Positions 16,209 to 24,861 of a stretch of DNA of 64,000 nt are shown piece by piece; the stretch's first letter is position 1; each line of letters opens with the position of its first letter. The notes beneath the pieces are model-generated. The model was not told the origin of the DNA. It worked only from the letters and a program-made list of their open reading frames with translations, and did no database searches. This DNA is from Streptomyces sp. Edi2 (GTDB lineage: Bacteria > Actinomycetota > Actinomycetes > Streptomycetales > Streptomycetaceae). The stretch is taken from assembly GCF_040253635.1 (NCBI RefSeq), contig NZ_JBEJGX010000003.1:7899501-7963500 (forward strand). The letters are read 5' to 3'. A program made the position numbers and the translations under genes.

Positions 16209-16607
16209 ATGACCGTGCGTCGCCGACGGCGGCAGGGCGGCGAGCCGTGGTATGACGACGCGGCGGGCCGGCTGGTCCGCCCGTACACCGTCAGCAACGG
16301 CCGGACCCGTCCGACGGCGCACTTCGACCTGCTGACCATGGTGATGGCCACCGGCCGGCGGCCCGTCTCCTGCCAGGGCCCCGACTACGCCCAGGTGCTG
16401 GGGCTGTGCGGCGGGCCGGTCTCCGTCGCGGAGATCGCCGCCCACATACGGCTGCCCGCCGTGGTCACCAAAGTGCTCCTCGCCGACCTCGTCGACTGCG
16501 GGGCGCTCACCGCGCGGGCCCCCGCAGCCGTTTCGGCAGGGCCCGCGTCCCGTACCGACCGAGCCCTGCTGGAGGCGGTGCTGAATGGACTTCGCAAACG
16601 ACTGTGA
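16209..16607 (+). CDS. cvnC: DUF742 protein CvnC
   Basis: The 132-residue DUF742 protein has a basic N-terminus (TVRRRRRQGG), the family block WYDDAAGRLVRPYTVSNGRT, a winged-helix-like part (VSVAEIAAHIRLPAVVTKVLLADLVDCGAL) and an Ala-rich tail. DUF742 proteins are the third component of conservons; the winged-helix look suggests nucleic acid or protein binding, but a role is not established. The start is ATG 16209, two bases after the cvnB stop. It overlaps cvnD by 23 bases. Confidence 0.93.
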   Translation: MTVRRRRRQGGEPWYDDAAGRLVRPYTVSNGRTRPTAHFDLLTMVMATGRRPVSCQGPDYAQVLGLCGGPVSVAEIAAHIRLPAVVTKVLLADLVDCGALTARAPAAVSAGPASRTDRALLEAVLNGLRKRL

Positions 16608-17205
16608 CCCCCACACCCCGGGGGACCCCTCGACCGATCTCTTCCCCACCGCGCTCAAAATCCTGGTCGCGGGGGGCTTCGGGGTCGGCAAGACGACCTT
16701 TGTCGGCGCGGTGAGCGAGATCGAGCCGCTGAGCACGGAAGAGCTCCTGACCCAGATCAGCGTGGGCACGGACGATCTGGCGGGTGTCGAGAACAAGGAC
16801 ACCACCACCGTCGCCATGGACTTCGGCCGGATCACGCTCAGCCCCGCGCACGTGCTCTACCTCTTCGGGACGCCGGGGCAGCAGCGCTTCTGGTTCATGT
16901 GGGACGAGCTGTCCAACGGTGCGCTCGGCGCGGTCATCCTCGCCGACACCCGGCGCCTGGACCAGTGCTTCGCGGCCGTCGACTTCTTCGAACGGCGCGG
17001 CATCCAGTTCATCGTCGCCGTCAACGAGTTCGACGGCTCCTACCACTACGACCCGGACGAGGTCCGCACCGCCATGGACATCCCTCCCCACATCCCCGTC
17101 GTGCTCTGCGACGCCCGCCGGTGCAGCTCGGCCACCCACGTCCTGGTCTCGCTCGTCCAGCATCTGCTCACCCCCGCCCTCGCCGCGACCCCGGAGCTGC
17201 CGTGA
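16585..17205 (+). CDS. cvnD: Small Ras-like GTP-binding protein CvnD
   Basis: This 206-residue GTPase has the P-loop GGFGVGKTTFVG near residue 30, the switch II motif LFGTPGQQRF near residue 92 and a base-recognition segment VAVNEFDG near residue 138. VNEFD stands where NKxD is usual, as in many CvnD/MglA-like proteins. It completes the four-gene conservon core and probably cycles between GTP and GDP under control of the roadblock partner. ATG 16585 has GGAGG ten bases upstream, inside cvnC. Its stop overlaps the GAF gene start (GTGA). Confidence 0.93.
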   Translation: MDFANDCDPHTPGDPSTDLFPTALKILVAGGFGVGKTTFVGAVSEIEPLSTEELLTQISVGTDDLAGVENKDTTTVAMDFGRITLSPAHVLYLFGTPGQQRFWFMWDELSNGALGAVILADTRRLDQCFAAVDFFERRGIQFIVAVNEFDGSYHYDPDEVRTAMDIPPHIPVVLCDARRCSSATHVLVSLVQHLLTPALAATPELP

Positions 17206-17804
17206 ACCACCCCGCCTCCCGCGTCCCGTACCTCTCCTACGATCCGACGCGCCATCTGCTGCTCACCCCGCAGGACGACGAGGCCCCGGCGCGGGTCGCC
17301 CGGCTGCGCGCCCTGGGGATCGGGGAGTCCCCGCTGCCCGCCTTCGACGAGTTCGCCCGCAAGCTCGCCCGGACCACCCGGGCGCCGTACTCGATGGTCA
17401 ACTTCATCGACGAGCGGCGGCAGTACTTCGCCGGCCTCTACACCCCCGCGCAGGACCGGGCCGTCGAGCTGGGACCGGCCCCCGCCAGCGCCCAGCCGGG
17501 CCGGGTGATGGACCGTGACCACGGGTACTGCCCGCATGTCATCGTCCGCCGGAAGGCCCTGGTGCTGGAGGACGTCTGCGACTACCCGCGGTTCGCCGGC
17601 AACCCCGTCGTGGACGAGATCGGCATCCGCTCCTACCTCGGTGCGCCGCTGATCGACCGTACGGGGATGGCACTGGGCACCGTCTGCGTCGTGGACCTCG
17701 AACCGCGTCCCTGGGGCCGGGAGGGGCTGGAGACCATCAAGTCGATGGCCGCCGAACTCGTCGAGCAGATCCACCGTATGGAGAAGCAGCAGAGCGACGC
17801 CTGA
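17202..17804 (+). CDS. GAF domain protein coupled to the conservon
   Basis: The 200-residue protein has a single GAF domain at about residues 45-190 (SMVNFIDERRQYFAGLYTP, HGYCPHVIVRRKALVLEDV, GIRSYLGAPLIDRTGMALGTVCVVD). It has the look of small stand-alone sensory GAF proteins that bind nucleotides, haem or other ligands. GTG 17202 overlaps the cvnD stop by four bases, so it is translated with the conservon and is probably its fifth component, perhaps the ligand sensor (inference). Other conservons carry a P450 at this position, so the fifth gene seems to vary. No output domain or membrane segment. Confidence 0.9.
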   Translation: MNHPASRVPYLSYDPTRHLLLTPQDDEAPARVARLRALGIGESPLPAFDEFARKLARTTRAPYSMVNFIDERRQYFAGLYTPAQDRAVELGPAPASAQPGRVMDRDHGYCPHVIVRRKALVLEDVCDYPRFAGNPVVDEIGIRSYLGAPLIDRTGMALGTVCVVDLEPRPWGREGLETIKSMAAELVEQIHRMEKQQSDA

Positions 17805-17882
17805 GGAGGCGTCCGGGGGAGGCGCGCGAGGCGTCCTCTCCTTGGCGCTTCCCCGGTCCGGAATCCGGCCCCGGTGCCCGGC

Positions 17883-17922
17883 GCGGACTGTCCCAGGGGG
17901 TATCTCTCCCGGGGCAGTCCGC
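17883..17922. terminator. Terminator hairpin between conservon and acyl-CoA dehydrogenase
   Basis: GCGGACTGTCCC at 17883-17894 pairs with GGGGCAGTCCGC at 17911-17922, with one wobble pair, between convergent genes. Confidence 0.65.
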
Positions 17923-17987
17923 CCGGCCCGGGGCCGCGGCATCGGCCGGCTGCCGATGACCGCGCACCCCGTGACGGAAGCTGCCGC

Positions 17988-19313
17988 TCACCTCGGCCGG
18001 GCGCACCACGAGCGTCCGGACACCGGACCGGTGCGCTGGCCGGGCACCGTGGCCGTGGTGTCCTCGCTCCGCCCTGCGGGAGCCGGTACCTCCGCGGGGG
18101 TACCGCCCTCCTCCGGCCACTCCGAGGGCTCCAGCCGCAGCAGATCCGCGAGCTTGCTGGACCACTCGCCCCGCGCCCGTCCCAGGGCCAGCTCGCCCAG
18201 GCGCAGCAACTGGATCTCGGAGGTGCCGGCCGGCGCGACAATGTGGTGGGCGTCGCGCAGGAAGCGCTCCACCGGCCGGTCGGTGAACAGCCCGCACGCG
18301 GCATGGATGTCCATCGCGTCGCGCGCCGACTCCAGCGCCGACTCCACATTGACCAGCTTGGCGTTCATCAGCTCCGCATCGCACGGCAGCCCCTGGTCCA
18401 GCAGGTGCACCGCGTGGTACGCGGACAGCCGGGACAGCAGCAGCCGCGACTGGATCCGGCCGAGCTTGAGCTTGATGTTGCCGAGGTCCGCCAGCGGATT
18501 GCCGTAGCGCTGCCGCTCGGCGCAGAACGCCGTGGTCTCGTCCAGCACCGCCTGATGGATGCCGAGCGATACGGCGGTCAGATTCGGCCGTCCGTACAGC
18601 ACGCTGGAGGAGTAGGCGACCGACAGTCCGTCGCCCTCCCGGCCCAGCAGGTTCGCCGCCGGAATCCGGCAGTTGTCGAAGAACAGCTCGCCGAAGCTGA
18701 AGCCGTGCAGCCCCATGGCGGGCTGCTGCGGCCCTACCCGGAAGCCCGGGCTGTCGGACTCGACGAGGAACGCCGACAGGCCCCTGGAGCCCTCACCGGT
18801 GCGGGCCACCACGCCGTGGAGATCCCCGACATGGCTGTTGCCGACGTAGATCTTCCGGCCGTTGAGGACGTAGTCGTCGCCGTCGCGGACGGCGGTGGTG
18901 GCCATGCCCAGCACATGGCCGCCGGACTGCGGTTCGGTGACCGCGATGGTCGGCAGGCAGTCGCCGGAGGCTATGGCCGGCAGCCAGGTCTTCTTCTGCT
19001 CCTCGCTGCCGAAGTGGACGATCTTCGCGACGCCCAGCTGCGACGCCTGCGCCATGGCGCCCATCGCGGCGCTCACCCGGGAGAGCTCTTCGATGATCAG
19101 GGTCTTGGCGACATGGCCGGCTCCCATTCCGCCGTAGGCGCGGTGCACGGTCGCGCCTATCCAGCCCTGCCGCGCGATCAGGCGCGAGAGGTCATGGCAC
19201 ACGGAACGGTTCGCCTCCATTTCTGCCACCCGGGGGCGGACCTCCCTCTCGGCGAACTCCCGCACCTGGTGCCGGAGTACCTCATGCCGCTGGTCCGTGA
19301 AGTAGCGGTGCAA
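17988..19313 (-). CDS. Acyl-CoA dehydrogenase family protein
   Basis: This 441-residue flavoprotein has the N-terminal helical domain (LRHQVREFAEREVRPRVAEME), the FAD-contact motif AVTEPQSGGHV (usually AMTEPGAGSD) and QRYGNPLADLGNIKLKL. The C-terminal signature GLFTDRPVERFLRDAHHIVAPAGTSEIQ gives the position of the catalytic-base region. It oxidises an acyl-CoA or acyl-carrier substrate to the enoyl form; chain length is not readable. The last 50 residues are a Pro/Gly-rich tail. TTG 19313 is preferred because AGGAGGGG lies eight bases upstream; a frame extension to 19460 shows no domain. No electron-transfer flavoprotein gene is adjacent. Confidence 0.9.
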   Translation of the reverse strand: MHRYFTDQRHEVLRHQVREFAEREVRPRVAEMEANRSVCHDLSRLIARQGWIGATVHRAYGGMGAGHVAKTLIIEELSRVSAAMGAMAQASQLGVAKIVHFGSEEQKKTWLPAIASGDCLPTIAVTEPQSGGHVLGMATTAVRDGDDYVLNGRKIYVGNSHVGDLHGVVARTGEGSRGLSAFLVESDSPGFRVGPQQPAMGLHGFSFGELFFDNCRIPAANLLGREGDGLSVAYSSSVLYGRPNLTAVSLGIHQAVLDETTAFCAERQRYGNPLADLGNIKLKLGRIQSRLLLSRLSAYHAVHLLDQGLPCDAELMNAKLVNVESALESARDAMDIHAACGLFTDRPVERFLRDAHHIVAPAGTSEIQLLRLGELALGRARGEWSSKLADLLRLEPSEWPEEGGTPAEVPAPAGRSEDTTATVPGQRTGPVSGRSWCARPR

Positions 19314-19541
19314 GACGAGCCCCTCCTTCGCGATCTCCCCCGTGCTGGTCGCATCACGCCTCGGACGGCACCCGGTGGTGCCGTCGCAGCGAACGTTCCG
19401 GAAAGTGATCTTTCGCTTACCCCGTGCAATACCCGTTGGCATACCTACTGCGGGGCGCATAAAACATCAACTGGGTGCATTTAAGTGAAGAGTTGAAGCG
19501 CGAAGCAGATGCGCACCACCCCCGGATTCGAGGACGCCTGT

Positions 19542-19601
19542 GCGCGGTTCCGAGGGTTCCGGAACCGCGCCACCCCACGCCTCCCACCCCGCCGCGGCGG
19601 G
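19542..19601. terminator. Two hairpins downstream of the propeller-amidohydrolase gene
   Basis: A perfect 10-bp stem (GCGCGGTTCC at 19542-19551 with 19561-19570) is followed by the palindrome CCCCGCCGCGGCGGGG around 19586-19601, just beyond the leftward gene's stop at 19612. The rest of 19314-19611, upstream of the acyl-CoA dehydrogenase start, shows no gene. Confidence 0.6.
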
Positions 19602-19611
19602 GTGCCGCGCA

Positions 19612-22600
19612 TCAGTGTGAGGCGTCGCAGCAGGACTCGCGGCGCTGCTGCCGGCCCACCTCCAGCCAGTCGGTGCCGGCTGATCGCAGCGAACGGGTGG
19701 CGGGCGCCGGGAAGGAGTCGGTCAACTCCTGCTGAGCGAACAGCCGTCCGCCGCGCAGGACCGCCGAGGTCCGCACCAGCGCGTCGAAGTCCCGGAACGG
19801 ATCGCCGTCCACCAGCGTCATATCGCCGAGCTTGCCGACTTCCAGCGTCCCCAGATCCCGTTCCGCGCCGAACACCCGGGCGGGCAGCGCGGTCGCCGTG
19901 CGCAGCGTCCGGCTCACGCTGAGGCCGCCGCGGTGCAGGGCCCGCAGGCACAGGTGCAGGCCCAGTCCCACCGGCACCAGGGGCTGGTCCGTACCCAGCG
20001 CGACCAGCCCGCCGCCCTCCAGTACCCGCCGGTAGACGCCGACCTCGGTGTCGATGTCGGCCAGCTGCGCCGGGGTGGGGCGATGGCCGGCGTTCTCCCG
20101 TACGAGCGCGGTGTCCCAGGGCGGCATCAGCCGGGTGACCCGCACATCCTCGGCCAGCGCCGGATCGTCGCCCAGCAGCGCGGCCGCGGAGAACGGCGTG
20201 GCGAGGAGGTGGAAGCCGGTGCCGGTGTAGATCTCCTCGACATCCTGGTAGGCGTGCCGGGAGGCGCTGACGGCATGGCCGAACTCCAGTCGCTGAGTGG
20301 CTTGCAGATGGGTCGTCAGGTCCTGGCCGAGCTGGACGCCCGGGGAGAGCAGGTGACTCCCGGCCCGGACCCCCAGCCGCTGGTGGGCGAAGCGCGCGGC
20401 CTCCTCCATCACCCAGCCCGGCGCCCGTACATAGGTCTTGACGAAGTCCCAGTCCAGGGCCGCACCGCGCGCCAGCGAGCGGCGCAGCCCCGCACGGGTG
20501 CGGTGCGCCCGCCCCATGCTGTACGCGACCCGGCTGCCGTCCAGCAGCTCTCCGCAGGTCAGCAGTCGGGGCCCGGCGAGCACACCGGCCGCCACGGCCT
20601 CCCGGATGCGGGCCTGTTCATAGGAGAAGCCGCCGCAGGAGACCGCGGTGGTGATGCCGTAGGCGAGCTGCAGCGCGGTCTGCCGGCCGCCGTAGGTCGT
20701 CTGCCAGGGGTGCGTGTGGGCGTCCCACAGTCCGGGCAGCACGGTCTGCCGGGAGGCGTCGACCCGGCGGACGGCGCCGGACCGGGCCGGGCGGTGCGCC
20801 TCCACCGCGGTGATCCGCCCGTCCCGCACCACCACATCGACGTCCTCCCGCACCTCATCGCCCGTGCCGTCCCAGAACCGGCCCGCGTGCACCACGGTGT
20901 CCCGGGCGCGCGCGGGGCGGTGCCCGAGGGGCAGCGGCACGGTCCGCGCCGTGCCGCCGAACACCCCGATCAGCCGCAGCTTCCCGGCCGAGAGGTACAG
21001 GAGCGTGCCGGAGTCCCCGGACCACGACGGATGGTCGGCGCTCTCCTCTGTCAGCTGCCGCGGCGCCCCGTCCGGCGTGCCGTCGGGCCGCACCGGCAGC
21101 ACCCACAGCGCGGACTCGACGATCACGGCCAGCCAGTGCCCGTCGGGCGACCACACGGGCCCGGAGTCGTAGCGGTCGGCGATCGACACGTGCTCGGCGA
21201 CCGGGTGCAGCCGGTCCTTGCCGGTCTCGGTGTCGACGATCCGGATGACGTTGTAGCCCTCGCGGAAGCGGCGGTTGAGGCGGGTGCGGTCGCAGTACGC
21301 CAGGTAGCGCCCGTCCGGTGACCAGCTGGGACGGCTGGGCAGCCCGCCGGCACCCATCGGTGCGGCCAGCACCTTCTCCGTGCCGTCGGACAGCGTCCGT
21401 ACGACCAGGTTCCCCGACATGTCCAGTGCGGCCAGCCGTCCGCCGTCGGGCGACAGCGCGGGCTGCACCCGGCCGCCGGCGGCCAGCACCGTCTCCTCGC
21501 CGGAGGCGAGATCGCGGCGGCGCACCGCGAACAGCCCGTCCCGGTCGTCGGCGTAGAGCAGCGCCCGCCCGTCGCGGGACCAGCTCGGCGCCAGGACGTA
21601 GCGGGTGGCATCGGCCCGGACGATCCTGCGCGGGGCGCCGCCACCCGAAGTGGGCGCAATCCAGAGGCCGTTGAGTGCGGCGAAGGCGACCCTGCGGCCG
21701 TCGGGCGACAGCGCGGGCAGATGCACCCCGCGCACCGGGCCGGCCGCCGTCCGCTCGAAGCCGTAGTCCTTGACGCGGTAGCGGGGGCGGGCCAGCGGCA
21801 GCCGCGCGGTGAACGGGATGGTCTCGGCGTGCTGCGGGGCATCGACCGGGACGATCCGGAACTGTCCGCCGACCGTCAGCAGCAGCTCGTCCCGCGAGAT
21901 CCAGCGCGGCGGCACCGGCTCCACATCGCCGTCGACCGCGACCCTCCCGCCGTCCACCACCAGCGCGCAGGTGGGCCCCGGGTAGTCCGTGGTCCGCAGA
22001 TAGGCGAGCCGCCCCGTGGGGGACAGTGCCGGCGCCATCACCTGCGCGGTCGCCGTCTCGGTGTGCTCGGTGCGCACCGCGCCCCGCCCGTCGGCCGGCA
22101 CGGAGGCGACGGTGCGGGAGACCAGCGCCGCGCCCGCCACCTGCCCCCGTACGAACACGATCCGCGCGCCGTCCGGCGACCAGCAGGGGTCGAAGTCCTC
22201 CCAGGCGGCGTCCTGGTGAGGGCCCTCCTGACCGGACAGGCCGGTCACCCGGGTCAGCCTCCGCGTCGCCACCTCCAGCACCCAGATCCGGTACGGGCTG
22301 CCGGCCACCGGGTCCCCGCCCCGCTCCGAGGCGAAGGCGATCCGGGTGCCGTCGGGCGACCAGGCGGGGCCGCGGTCGTCCCACGGGCCGTCGGTCAGCT
22401 GCCGGAGACCGGAGCCGTCGGCGCCGAGCGTCCACAGATGGAAGGCGCCGCCCCGGTAGGCGCAGACGGCGATCCGCCGGCCGTCCGGGGAGTACACCGG
22501 ACGGGTGGGCTCCAGGTCGGGCGGGGTCAGCGCCACCGCGTCGCCGCCGGCCCGCGGCAAGGACCACAGGACGTTCTGGACCTCGGCGACCAGCCGGTCC

Positions 22601-22836
22601 CCGGCCGGGGAGAGCGAGGCGGCGCCGTTGGTCGCGGCCGTGAAGGACAGGGCGGCGCCGCGCGCACCGGCGTCCTGCGCCCAGGCGCCGGCGTTCGTGA
22701 CGCCGGCCAGACCCGCCGCAGCGGCGGCCGTGGCGGTGCCCTGCAGAAATCTGCGGCGGGACAGCGGCGCGGAGGGAAGGGGGGAGTTCTCGAAATGATC
22801 CTCGAAACGGTCCTCGGAACGATCCGTGGTGTCCAA
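19612..22836 (-). CDS. Tat-exported TolB-like beta-propeller amidohydrolase
   Basis: The protein is 1,074 residues. A twin-arginine signal (SRRRFLQGTATAAAAAGLAG) lies near residues 25-50. From about 60 to 680 there are repeated PD40/TolB blades, each marked by WSPDG or LSPDGRR. From about 690 to 1,040 there is an amidohydrolase domain with metal ligands in WDAHTHPW (HxH), a Lys in DFVKTYVR, His in GSHLLSP and EFGHAVS, and Asp in ALGTDQPLV. This is the imidazolonepropionase/prolidase-like branch. It hydrolyses an amide or peptide-like substrate outside the cell. TTG 22836 sits four bases after AGGAGG. The substrate is unknown; the propeller may gate it or bind polymer. Confidence 0.92.
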   Translation of the reverse strand: MDTTDRSEDRFEDHFENSPLPSAPLSRRRFLQGTATAAAAAGLAGVTNAGAWAQDAGARGAALSFTAATNGAASLSPAGDRLVAEVQNVLWSLPRAGGDAVALTPPDLEPTRPVYSPDGRRIAVCAYRGGAFHLWTLGADGSGLRQLTDGPWDDRGPAWSPDGTRIAFASERGGDPVAGSPYRIWVLEVATRRLTRVTGLSGQEGPHQDAAWEDFDPCWSPDGARIVFVRGQVAGAALVSRTVASVPADGRGAVRTEHTETATAQVMAPALSPTGRLAYLRTTDYPGPTCALVVDGGRVAVDGDVEPVPPRWISRDELLLTVGGQFRIVPVDAPQHAETIPFTARLPLARPRYRVKDYGFERTAAGPVRGVHLPALSPDGRRVAFAALNGLWIAPTSGGGAPRRIVRADATRYVLAPSWSRDGRALLYADDRDGLFAVRRRDLASGEETVLAAGGRVQPALSPDGGRLAALDMSGNLVVRTLSDGTEKVLAAPMGAGGLPSRPSWSPDGRYLAYCDRTRLNRRFREGYNVIRIVDTETGKDRLHPVAEHVSIADRYDSGPVWSPDGHWLAVIVESALWVLPVRPDGTPDGAPRQLTEESADHPSWSGDSGTLLYLSAGKLRLIGVFGGTARTVPLPLGHRPARARDTVVHAGRFWDGTGDEVREDVDVVVRDGRITAVEAHRPARSGAVRRVDASRQTVLPGLWDAHTHPWQTTYGGRQTALQLAYGITTAVSCGGFSYEQARIREAVAAGVLAGPRLLTCGELLDGSRVAYSMGRAHRTRAGLRRSLARGAALDWDFVKTYVRAPGWVMEEAARFAHQRLGVRAGSHLLSPGVQLGQDLTTHLQATQRLEFGHAVSASRHAYQDVEEIYTGTGFHLLATPFSAAALLGDDPALAEDVRVTRLMPPWDTALVRENAGHRPTPAQLADIDTEVGVYRRVLEGGGLVALGTDQPLVPVGLGLHLCLRALHRGGLSVSRTLRTATALPARVFGAERDLGTLEVGKLGDMTLVDGDPFRDFDALVRTSAVLRGGRLFAQQELTDSFPAPATRSLRSAGTDWLEVGRQQRRESCCDASH

Positions 22837-23047
22837 CGTTCCTCCTGCGAAGGGGGGTTGCGGCACAGAGTCATCAAAGAACCGGCTGATCGTGTCACGC
22901 CGCCGGGGGACCGGGGCAACCACGCCACGCGCGCCCCATGGCGCACGGCCGCCTCGCGCGCCAGAGTGGGCGCCGACGACTCGTCAGCCACCGCCCCGCC
23001 AGCCACCCGCCCGTCAGCCACCGCCCCGGCAGTCAGGAGACGACGCC

Positions 23048-23971
23048 ATGCAGGCCACGCAGCAGGACTTCCACCAGGCCCCGGACGGCGCCCGTATCGC
23101 CACCTACACCTGGCTCCCGCAGTCCGGTCACCCGCGCGCCCTGGTCCAGATCGCCCACGGCGCCGCGGAACACGGACGGCGCTATGACCGCTTCGCGCGC
23201 TTCCTGACCGGCCACGGCTATGCCGTCCTCGCCTCCGACCACCGGGGCCACGGCGCCACCGCCGCCTCCACGGGCGGCCGCGGGGTGGTCGGCGAGGACG
23301 CCTGGCGGGCGATCGTCAGCGACCTCAAGGGCATCGGCAACCATGCGGCCGCCGCCCACCCCGGCGTCCCGCTGGTGCTGCTCGGCCACAGCATGGGCGC
23401 GATGCTCGCCCGCGACTACGCCCAGGAGTACGGCGCCGACCTCGCCGGACTGATCCTCACCGGCGCCTTCCGCACCCTGCCGGGACTGGACATCGACGGC
23501 GCCCTCGCCGAGCTGGACCAGGAGATCGCCGAACACGGCCGCGACGCGCTCTCCTCCTTCATCCCGCGCACCTTCAGCTCCCTCAACGACGCCTTCCCCC
23601 ACCGCACCGGCTACGAATGGCTCTCCCGCGACCCCGCCGAGGTGGACGCCTACGTTGCCGACGAGGACTGCGGCTTCCCGTTCTGCGCCGGTCTCGCCGC
23701 CGACTGGGTGCGCGCCATCCGCAAGATCAACGACCCGGCACACCTCGCCCGCATCCCGCGCGGACTGCCCGTCCACCTCGCCGTCGGCGACCAGGACCCC
23801 TGCCATCAGCGGCTGACCCTGATCCATGAACTCCTGGAGGACTTCCGCTACCTGGGCACCCGCGACCTGACCTGGCGCGCCTACCCGGACGCCCGTCACG
23901 AGATCCTCAACGAGACCAACCGTGACGAGGTCCAGGACGACCTGCTGGCCTGGCTCGACAAGCACGTCTGA
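23048..23971 (+). CDS. Alpha/beta hydrolase (lysophospholipase/monoacylglycerol lipase type)
   Basis: The 307-residue protein has HGAAEHGRRYDRFARFL near residue 38, SDHRGHGAT near 65, the nucleophile elbow LLGHSMGAMLARDYA near residue 113, and likely acid and His in VGDQDPCH and DARHEILNE. This is the serine aminopeptidase S33/Hydrolase_4 type, typically cleaving monoacylglycerols or lysophospholipids. No signal peptide, so cytosolic. ATG 23048 follows AGGAG. It is divergent from the propeller-amidohydrolase gene, separated by about 210 bp. Confidence 0.9.
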   Translation: MQATQQDFHQAPDGARIATYTWLPQSGHPRALVQIAHGAAEHGRRYDRFARFLTGHGYAVLASDHRGHGATAASTGGRGVVGEDAWRAIVSDLKGIGNHAAAAHPGVPLVLLGHSMGAMLARDYAQEYGADLAGLILTGAFRTLPGLDIDGALAELDQEIAEHGRDALSSFIPRTFSSLNDAFPHRTGYEWLSRDPAEVDAYVADEDCGFPFCAGLAADWVRAIRKINDPAHLARIPRGLPVHLAVGDQDPCHQRLTLIHELLEDFRYLGTRDLTWRAYPDARHEILNETNRDEVQDDLLAWLDKHV

Positions 23972-24153
23972 GCCGCCGCCGCGCTCCGGGGCACGGCGGC
24001 GCGCCGGCTGTCAGGGCCGTGCCGCCAGGAACCCGGTGATCCGTTCGCGCAGGCCGTGCGGGGCGAAGCGTGCATGGCCAGGCTGTGCGGGTCGAAGCCG
24101 CGCGCGTCGAGGTCCCCGCCCCCGAGAGCGGGGAGACCCCCGGCCTGCCGAGA

Positions 24154-24447
24154 TCAGACCTGCCCCGGCTTGAAGACGTCCTGCTCGATGAGGATCTTGT
24201 CGATCCGGGCCTTGTCCACCCGGTTCGTCACCTCCTCGACCTCCTGGCGGTCGCGGATGCACTTGGCCAGCGTGAATGCCGAGGACACCACGAAGACCAG
24301 GCCGATGGCGAGGAAGCCGCGCTCCCAGGGGCCCACCGGCAGTTTGATGATCCCGATCACCAGCGCCACCAGCGACAGCCCGAAGGAGATCGCGGCCTGT
24401 ACGAAGAAGGCCGTGGTCGTCGGCCGCTGAATCGATGGAGTAGTCAT
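24154..24447 (-). CDS. YiaA/YiaB-type two-helix membrane protein
   Basis: This 97-residue protein has two membrane helices at about residues 13-35 (FFVQAAISFGLSLVALVIGI) and 43-64 (FLAIGLVFVVSSAFTLAKCI), then a charged C-terminal helix (RDRQEVEEVTNRVDKARIDK). The spacing and the RDRQE after the second helix fit the YiaAB domain. Function unknown; family members have been tied loosely to stress. ATG 24447 chosen; an upstream in-frame extension has no domain. Confidence 0.85.
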   Translation of the reverse strand: MTTPSIQRPTTTAFFVQAAISFGLSLVALVIGIIKLPVGPWERGFLAIGLVFVVSSAFTLAKCIRDRQEVEEVTNRVDKARIDKILIEQDVFKPGQV

Positions 24448-24612
24448 GCGCGTAGCGTGACGGCACCGTGACGGCGGTGCATGAGTACGGGTACTCATCT
24501 CTTCTGCCGTCCGTACGCGTGCCGACCCGCGGGATATGGCAGCACCCACCCTCTGACATGCGGTATTGTTCTCGTGCGCGGTCAGCCGGGGATTCCCGGC
24601 CGAAACGGGCAC

Positions 24613-24686
<74 letters not shown>

Positions 24687-24713
24687 CTGGAGTTCTCTCC
24701 ATTGTCGCAGGTC

Positions 24714-24747
24714 AGAGCCTTGTTTCACGAGAGTGAAGCAGGGCTCT
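24714..24747 (+). terminator. Terminator hairpin after tRNA-Pro
   Basis: AGAGCCTTGTTTCAC at 24714-24728 pairs with GTGAAGCAGGGCTCT at 24733-24747, with two G-U wobbles and a 4-base loop. CCGTTTTCC follows. Confidence 0.8.
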
Positions 24748-24861
24748 TGACCGTTTTCCGGGCCTCTCTCGGCTTCTCGCACCGGTAATGATCATGGTTG
24801 GCCAGGCGGGTGGCCTGGCTGGACGTCGGCCAGGCCGCCCGTCCGGCGCGGCGCCCTCAGG

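Noticed and set aside
17874..19484. A 536-residue rightward frame opposite the acyl-CoA dehydrogenase
   Set aside because: Antisense shadow of a gene with clear acyl-CoA dehydrogenase blocks.
24481..24612. Promoter of tRNA-Pro (TATTGT near 24564)
   Set aside because: A plausible -10 but no convincing -35 at the right spacing, so I do not list it.
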